Of a stretch of DNA of 64,000 bases, positions 58,058 to 64,000 are shown piece after piece; the first letter of the stretch is position 1; each line of letters starts with the position of its first letter. Position numbers and translations under genes: made by a program. The notes below the pieces were generated by a model. The model saw only the letters and a list, made by a program, of their open reading frames with translations. It did not search any database and was not told where the DNA came from. Location of the stretch: assembly GCA_031308135.1 (NCBI GenBank), contig JAHLJT010000631.1:151897425-151961424 (forward strand), in the 5' to 3' direction. This DNA comes from Acheta domesticus (lineage: Eukaryota > Arthropoda > Insecta > Orthoptera > Gryllidae).

Positions 58058-58215
58058 AACTAGAGGTGCTACAGAATGGCAAAGACTTTCCCGACTTTTC
58101 TATTTCTTTCGGTGTCGGCTATCTGTTCGGACGTGCCATCTACGTACCATCTACGATCTATGCATTTCTACTCTTGCAAGCTGCCATCTATTGACGCCCA
58201 AATTTCGTTTCTTAA
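58058..58215 (-). mobile_element. Helitron-like 3' end fragment joined head-to-head
   Basis: CTAGAGGTGCTACAGAATGG and AAAGACTTTCCCGACTTTTC are the family 3' end on the minus strand. They start exactly where the plus-strand 5' fragment stops. Confidence 0.65.
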
Positions 58216-59142
58216 AAAAATCTTCTCTTTCTTCTGTGAAATTTGATAAAAGTTCTTGAAAACTTCAATTTTTGGTTTTCATCGCTATAAATAAGATCGC
58301 ACTTTGTGTATTCTTGTAGCTGAGTCAGATTCGCGTGAGGTGCATTTACATGCCCGCAATGATGATTTAAATGCACATGCACGCTGAGTGCCACGTCCCC
58401 TTTCTGCACATTAGTTGTTATTTTCCGAATGTTAGTAGAATAATATTTGAATTTCCCGGTGTTCTTTTTAAGAAACATCTTGTAGAGTCCTTGAAGAACA
58501 TCCGAATGCTGGAAATTAATGTGGGAAACATATTGTTACTGTGAGTGTCATTCTTGAATGATGTGTCCTGTTGTTAATCCTCTTTGTTTCGTAATAGTAA
58601 TATTCTTGTTGAAGTTTCATTACCGTTTTGCGATTTATATTTTATTAACATATTTTAGGTACTTCGAGTTTCCTTCAGTATTTATTCAGTATTTTCGCTA
58701 TAAATGTAAATAATTTTTGGTGAAACAGTTGTAGGTTATGTGGTTGTTGTTTCAGTTTTTGTAGGATAAAAGGGAGAAGAAATACCTACTCTTAAAAATA
58801 ACATGAAAACTTCTTTCTTCAGAAGTTGTTGTGAATATAATTCCTAGGTACAGGAGATTTGAGACAACATATTAGAATACTGCATTAGGGGGAAGAACCA
58901 AAATGCTAATGAATCACTGCACAGTGTGTTTTGGTCCATATGTCCAAAAGAAACATTTGTTTTAAAAAATTGGATTGTTGTATCACAGAAGCTATCTATG
59001 AGTCTAACATGGGATGCCAAATTACTCAAAATGTTAAAGATTCAATTACAGGACGTTCATCCAGTAAAACATTACAGAAAATAAGTGCAAAGTGTGACCT
59101 ATGCAAATTCAAACGCATTGTTGATGCCAGTAAACCGTATGT
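58216..59142. other. Unassigned sequence
   Basis: Nothing recognised. Confidence 0.4.
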
Positions 59143-59180
59143 CTCTGCCCGACTTCCCACATGTGGGAAGTCGGGCAGAG
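59143..59180. repeat. Perfect 38-bp palindrome
   Basis: Two 19-bp arms (CTCTGCCCGACTTCCCACA and its inverse complement) meet without spacer at 59161/59162. A partial third copy, GGAGTCGGGCAAAT, follows directly. Confidence 0.97.
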
Positions 59181-59693
59181 GGAGTCGGGCAAATCAGCTG
59201 CTGAAGAGATAAGTAAAGCGACTGTCTTGAGAGGGTTAATAATATCAAAATATGTATCAATATGGACGAATTACTGTTATATGCACCTATTGTCTATATA
59301 TGCAAAAATATGCACTGTGAAACTTCATATACTCCTTTCTTGGGGTCTGAATCGTATTTTCTTGCAAAAAGCATACCGCTAGGTCGCAAGGAATAAAATA
59401 TGCAAATATGGTCAAATCCGGCCTCTAATCATGAGTCATCAATACTTTCTTTCCGTCCACCTTTATTGCGTCTCATCTTGACCATTCCTCTCCAGATCAC
59501 ATCTCTTGTGGCAAGTCATAGCAATTTAAACACATTTTGGGGGGGGGGGTATTTAACACATGAACATTATAACTATTGCCATACGATATGCCCACTCATA
59601 GTAATGTCTGTAGTGATGGGTGCACAGGGGAACAAGCTGTTGTGATGTGCTCACCAATATTGATTGCCAAATTCCCTTTGTGTTTAAGTAACC
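59181..59693. other. Unassigned sequence
   Basis: Contains a run of ten G at about 59539-59549. Nothing else recognised. Confidence 0.4.
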
Positions 59694-61022
59694 TCCGTCA
59701 AGCTGCAACCCCCGCTTGTCAGAAATTCAAATTACCTAGCCTATAATTTTGAACTAATTATATTACTAATTTTGTACCAAATAAAAAAATTTGTACTCAA
59801 CTATAAACCAATAAAAAACGACATTCAAAAGTGGGAGTGCTAGCTTGACGTCCACCTATAACCCCTACTTTTTAGAAATTCAAAATCACCTCACCATTGT
59901 CGTCTACTAATTATCTACTAATTTTGTACCACAATTAAAATTTTTGTACTCAGCTATAAACAATTAAAAAACTGTTGTAAAAGATACTTTTCGCACATAT
60001 TTACTATATTTTAAACCCCTTTGGAGTCAGAGTTCGAAGTTGAAATATACACAGTGATTTGCTACTAGAGTGACCTTTTACGAGTATTTTTTTCAATAAT
60101 TTATTTGGTCCTCCAACGGATATATTGCAATCGAAAAACAGAGAAAATTGCGTGCGGCATAAAACCAAAGTGCCTGCCAAGCCACCACCACTAGTCATAA
60201 ATTCAAATCCAACTAGCCAATAATTATCATTTATTTGTGTACTAATTTTGTACCACAAAAAATAAGTTTGTACTCACCTTTAAACAATTAAAAAACGGTT
60301 GAGAAAATACATTTTTTGCACACATTTACGATATTTGTAAGCCCACTTGGAGTTACATTTGAAGTTGAAATGTATACAGCGGTTTGGGACTATAGTGACC
60401 CTTTACGATTATATTTTTCAAAATTCTATCTGGTCCCCCAATGGAGATACTGCAATCGAAAAACAGAGATAATTGCGTGCATATTTCAACTTCAAAGTGT
60501 GACTCCAAATGGGCTTGAAATATCGTAAATGTGTGCAAAAAGTGCTTCTTTTGAAACCGTTTTTTAATTGTTTATAGGTGAGTACAAAATTATTTGTGGT
60601 ACAAAATTAGTAGACAAATAGAAGATAATTATTGGCTGGTTGGATTTGAATTTATGACTAGTGTTGGTGGCTTGGCTGCCACTTTTATTTCATGCTGCAC
60701 GCAAATGGCATGCTGCACGTTGCCGTTTTTCGATTGCAATATCTCCGTTGGGGGCCCAGATACAATTTTGAAAAAAATACTCGTCAAGGTCACTATAGTA
60801 GCAAACTGCGGAATACATTTCAATTTCGAAGTGTAACTTCAAGGGAGTTTAAAAAATTTGTCAATATGTGCAAAAAGTGTATCTTTTGCAACAGTTTTTT
60901 AATTGTTTATAGGTGAGTACAAAATTTTAAAATTGTGGTACAAAATTAGTACATAATTAGTAGACAACAATGGGCTAGGTGATTTTTAATTTCTGACAAG
61001 TGGGGGTTGCAGATTGACGGAG
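59694..61022. mobile_element. Foldback element (large imperfect inverted repeat)
   Basis: The left end CTCCGTCAAGCTGCAACCCC and the reverse complement of the right end CTCCGTCAATCTGCAACCCC open two long, mirrored arms. Each arm repeats blocks around TACTAATTTTGTACCAC, GTACTCACCTATAAACAATT, TTGAAGTTGAAAT and GCAATCGAAAAACAG. The innermost inverted pair is about 60317-60372 with 60483-60536. The left arm holds an extra copy of the outer block. Mirrored open frames (60258-60004 minus, 60594-60836 plus) both read DNYWLVGFEFMTS and FFDCNISVGGP, a result of the arm symmetry. No target duplication was found. Confidence 0.65.
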
Positions 61023-61094
61023 TCCGCCCCGGCGCTGCCGTGGCGCGCCGTCCCGCGGTCACGTGGCGCCGCTGAGGGTACGTGTGGCGGTGGG

Positions 61095-61545
61095 TGTCAC
61101 TATGGCATAACCGCCACTACAGAAATCACCAGTCAAGAGTAAATAATCACTTTTTACAACTTTATTGATTTCTTTTTGTAATTGCTTATAAAATATTTTG
61201 ATCTCTTCCTTTTTCCCTCTTCTGATGCATTTATTCCTATTGTTAAATAACCTCTTAAATTTTAATCGGACTATTAATATTCGTTCATTTATTTAGGGAA
61301 AGCTATATATTTTATTTCTCCAATTCTTATCAGTTAGAATTGCTACCCCCGCTTTAGCTCTAATATCTTGTTCTACTCCGCTATAAACCATTAATTATCT
61401 AATTCTTTTGTTCCTTTTAGTTTTTTCTTAATTTCTGTTTAGCAGCAATTATTATTCCCCTTTCCTTTAATTCATAATTTAATAATTCTTTATTCATTCT
61501 TAAACCCTGTACATTCCATGTTGCAATTTTGATCTTTTCCATAAT
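61095..61545 (-). pseudogene. LINE ORF2 endonuclease domain pseudogene
   Basis: APE-type endonuclease nicks target DNA for LINE integration. From an ATG at 61542 the minus strand reads MEKIKIATWNVQGL, the family's opening beta strand with the metal-site Asn. NKELLNYELKERGI follows, then after a frameshift TEIKKKLKGTKELDN (Glu of the ExKKK segment), YSGVEQDIRAKAGVAILTD, and after another shift FYKQLQKEINKVVKSD with LLLTGDFCSGG (family GDFNA; the key Asn is lost). Homology stops at about 61095, beside the foldback element, so reverse transcriptase is missing. It may be the same family as the relic at 22219-25510, but the two do not overlap. Confidence 0.75.
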
Positions 61546-61730
61546 TCCGAATCGTTTATCCCTTTTTCTTGCGTAAGTCGTCTTATAGATTCAACCGGTT
61601 GATTGTGAAGACAGACAGTATATGGTTGATTCATCTGACTGCCTTACGAGGGCCGTGCAGATATAGTTGGGTGGTGGGGCTGCCACCTTTCAGCCTCCCA
61701 ACTTGCTCGCTTTGCTTAGGGTGAGCTCCC

Positions 61731-61985
61731 CTAGATCAGTTGCATCTGCTGCTTAAGAGCCTGATCTACCCTTTGAAGTACCTCTTCCGTCATCTTCGCC
61801 TTCTTGAAGATTCTCTTCTTCGTCGAAGCTGCCGCTGAGGTCCTCTTCTGGAGTGCTTCTTGACCTGATCCCTCTCCTTCGACCTGTCCGGCAAGGGAGG
61901 CTCTGCCAGTAGCTACGCTACCGCCGGCATAGACCTCCGGGTCACGGGGATACTCAAGCTCCACCACCAACGACAAGCTCCTGTA
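61731..61985 (-). pseudogene. LINE ORF1-like reading frame
   Basis: An 81-codon frame from 61976 to a stop at 61731 precedes the endonuclease frame by about 190 bp in the same direction. The C-terminal half is basic then amphipathic (KKRIFKKAKMTEEVLQRV, DQALKQQMQLI), consistent with a short coiled segment. The N-terminal half is acidic and Gly-rich. I infer it is ORF1 or its remnant because of position and because the sequence between is untranslated in this orientation. The protein itself is not one I recognise. Confidence 0.45.
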
Positions 61986-62194
61986 CTCCCTAGGCGGGGA
62001 TTTGATTTTGTATGGTTAAATCAGCGCGGGTGATTTGAAGTCGCTGGACGAACATGAATACAAATATTCAGATTGTCTCTCTCAATCAAACAAGTTTTAG
62101 ACGAAATTTAGTATTTTATAGTGTATAATCCGAGTCTGCAATAAAAAGTGGGGATTCCCATTTAAGATGCAACTTGATATATCCACGTTTACTT

Positions 62195-63100
62195 TGTCGA
62201 ACTTACTAACGTAAGAAGAGAAAGTATTGTGTGTGCCGGAAAATGACAAATTTTCGACACAAAAACTTATTACCGGGCTCTGGTAACGAAAAGGTGGATA
62301 AATCTAGTTGCTAAATATAGAAAAAATTCCTCTAACACGTTGTGTATTTAGTTCCATTTTGTGCGTCTTTCATACCCAAAAATCGATTGATGGCAAAACG
62401 TCTATCCCTCTGTCCATTTGTCTGTGCACAATGCAAGCGCATAGACCGTTCAGCCAATTTTCTCCAAAAATCATATTCTCCAATAGTTCTGGGAGATGTC
62501 ACGGCCGCTGGGATTAGAAACCGATATTTTAATTTTGGGAGGTACTTTACATCTTACCCCTTGGACATATCAAAGAAATGGCTTCAAATTTTTTGATTAA
62601 ATGTTGTTGTTAAATAGTTTGAAGGCCGTTTAAAAGAGCCTAATTTTCGGCCATAGATGTAATTTTCGTTAATAGCCCCACTTTTTCGAAAATTTCAACA
62701 AAATTGAAGATAGAGATTTTTGTCTCGGACAAGACTGTTGTTCAAAATTTGGTCTTCGGAAAGAACATGTACAATACTTTGAGAAAACGAGTAGTTTTTG
62801 CATACTTTGCGATTGAAATTTACGCAATTTTACTTTCTCATAAACCTCTCCAAACTTTTTCTTTAAATTTTCACCACAGATGTAATAAGGGACGGTAAGA
62901 AATATGGTGCTAGTCTCATTTTCGGGCATTGCTCGTTTTTTGAAAATTGAAAATTACAAAACTGATTTTTGCTTCAAAGTCTGTTATACAAAATAAGCTC
63001 TTTAAAAATATAATGTACAATTTTTTGAAAAAAGAGTAGTTCTTGCGTAATTTCACTTAATATTAATGAAATATGTATAGTTTTCACACCAGCCAAGGGC
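62195..63100 (+). mobile_element. Helitron-like diverged copy (H12)
   Basis: GGAAAATGACAAATTTTCGA, TTACCGGGCTCTGGTAACGA, AGTTGCTAAATATAG and AACGTCTATCCCTCTGTCC correspond to the 5' half of copy H8. Weaker core sequence runs to about 63100. Neither terminus is preserved. Confidence 0.55.
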
Positions 63101-63699
63101 CACGAAATAAATTGAATGAATGATATGAAAAACAATTTAATTTCAATTATAATTTACTATTGAAAGTGCCATTATTAATTCTCTTTTTAGTTTCTCGCTT
63201 TTCTATTTTTTACTGAATTTGTATTCTCAATGTATTGTTGTATTTCTTTTTAAGCAATCCGCAAAGCTTTATAGAAATTTCCCAAAAATGCCGCATCGAT
63301 ATTTGAGAAGATAATTGTTGTGGAACGTCGAGTCTTCTGCAATGAATTTTGCAGCAGTTTTTTTAATAAATTACTCCTCAGGATGCTCGGTGAGGTATGT
63401 AAAAAAAATATTTGTTTACGCCAAAAACGGTTAAAAACTGTGTGTGACAAGCTACGGGGAGACGTGAGTTCTGTGCACGTTTCCATAATTCTGTGATCTA
63501 TTCTAAGCCATATTCTAATCGAAATTTGAATACAGAAAAAAAGAGCCCTTTTTTCAAGTTTTGTGGACAAAATATTCGCTCCTAAATAATTGAATCTATT
63601 TTCAAAGGTAAATTAGCGATAAATTGGTGCCCCTAAACCTCATGTTCTTAATGAAAAATATATGGAGAACGATAATTTGAATAACTATATTTTCCACAG
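63101..63699. other. Unassigned AT-rich sequence
   Basis: A 106-codon minus-strand frame at 63250-63570 shows no recognised motif. It could be intron sequence if the following exon is real. Confidence 0.35.
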
Positions 63700-63887
63700 A
63701 AAATTAGCAGACGTGCACAAAATAATGAAGTTACATTTACGTCCAAAAGCAAAACAAGGGGCCATCTTAGCATTTGCTCAAGGATCATGGAAACTGGACA
63801 AAAAACCTAATCGAGATGGGGGCCATCGACCCAAGAGCTGTGGTACAATACTTGTCACAGGTTCTTTAGAATTATACAGTCCAAATG
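63700..63887 (+). CDS. Possible internal exon of an unidentified host gene
   Basis: An open stretch of 188 bases sits between an acceptor-like TATATTTTCCACAG and a donor-like AATG|GTAAAT. The encoded peptide KLADVHKIMKLHLRPKAKQG, then AILAFAQGSWKL, later KSCGTILVTGSLELYSPNG, has balanced, non-repetitive composition, alternating hydrophobic residues suggesting beta strands and one Cys. It looks like part of a folded domain, unlike other frames in this window. The acceptor falls after codon position two and the donor after position one. I do not recognise the family. It could be a chance frame, since the window ends 113 bases later and no neighbouring exon is visible. Confidence 0.35.
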
Positions 63888-64000
63888 GTAAATAATTACG
63901 TTAACTATCATTGTTAAAATTAATGTTACTTTCCTTTTGATGCTTGGTATAGTCTCGAATTGTATAGAAACAGTTAAGCTGCAGAAAATATTTCACTTGG
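63888..64000. other. Possible intron start, window edge
   Basis: AT-rich sequence after the candidate splice donor; too short to interpret. Confidence 0.3.

Noticed and set aside
60004..60836. Conserved protein encoded twice (DNYWLVGFEFMTS)
   Set aside because: The similarity follows from the two arms of the foldback element being inverted copies; no start context or known family supports a gene.

Overview
This is a eukaryotic, AT-rich stretch of a large, repeat-laden animal genome, almost certainly an arthropod and most likely an insect. The evidence is the element mix: mariner and Tc1 DNA transposons, hAT and TTAA-site miniature elements, a Mutator-like transposase remnant, several insect-type non-LTR retrotransposons, tRNA-derived SINEs and abundant Helitron-like non-autonomous repeats. 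There are no bacterial operons and no intact protein-coding gene. Nearly every long reading frame is part of a repeat. The one plausible host coding segment is a possible 188-bp exon near the right edge (63700-63887).

Layout. 0-7 kb: a TTAA-flanked miniature element at 1460-1696 with a lone related end at 444, a SINE fragment, a TA-TG microsatellite, an internally deleted mariner (4794-5698) and a hAT miniature element with a perfect 8-bp target duplication (6473-6731). 7.9-12.3 kb: nested Helitron-like copies, a hammerhead-ribozyme-like fragment and a cluster of GGTCC-type short repeats. 13.3-14 kb: a LINE reverse-transcriptase remnant. 14-20 kb: Helitron-like pieces, a SINE and a possible LTR-element relic. 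20.5-21.5 kb: a Tc1 relic lacking its 3' end. 22.2-25.5 kb: a LINE reverse transcriptase on the minus strand, split by a 1.57-kb insertion. 25.7-32.3 kb: two near-complete Helitron-like elements, one carrying a nested 226-bp miniature element. 38-45 kb: SINEs, another Helitron-like end, GC-rich blocks and a perfect 90-bp palindrome. 46.4-47.7 kb: a relic of a Mutator-like transposon with long inverted ends. 48-57 kb: GC-rich islands, two SINEs and a Jockey-like LINE tail. 57.9-63.1 kb: Helitron-like pieces, a 1.3-kb foldback element and the 5' part of a LINE (ORF1 plus endonuclease).

The most distinctive content is the Helitron-like family. Three near-complete copies of about 1.6-1.8 kb share a 5' end beginning TTTACTTTYCCGTATACG, a core of diverged units of about 300 bp, the inverse complement of the 5' motif just before the 3' end, and a small hairpin running into a CTAG followed by T. 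This matches the published description of Helentron-associated non-autonomous elements (DINE-1 type), but no Rep/helicase gene is present here. Genes do not work together in this window; it records successive insertions, deletions and nestings. All family assignments were made by reading the sequence and were not checked by database search.
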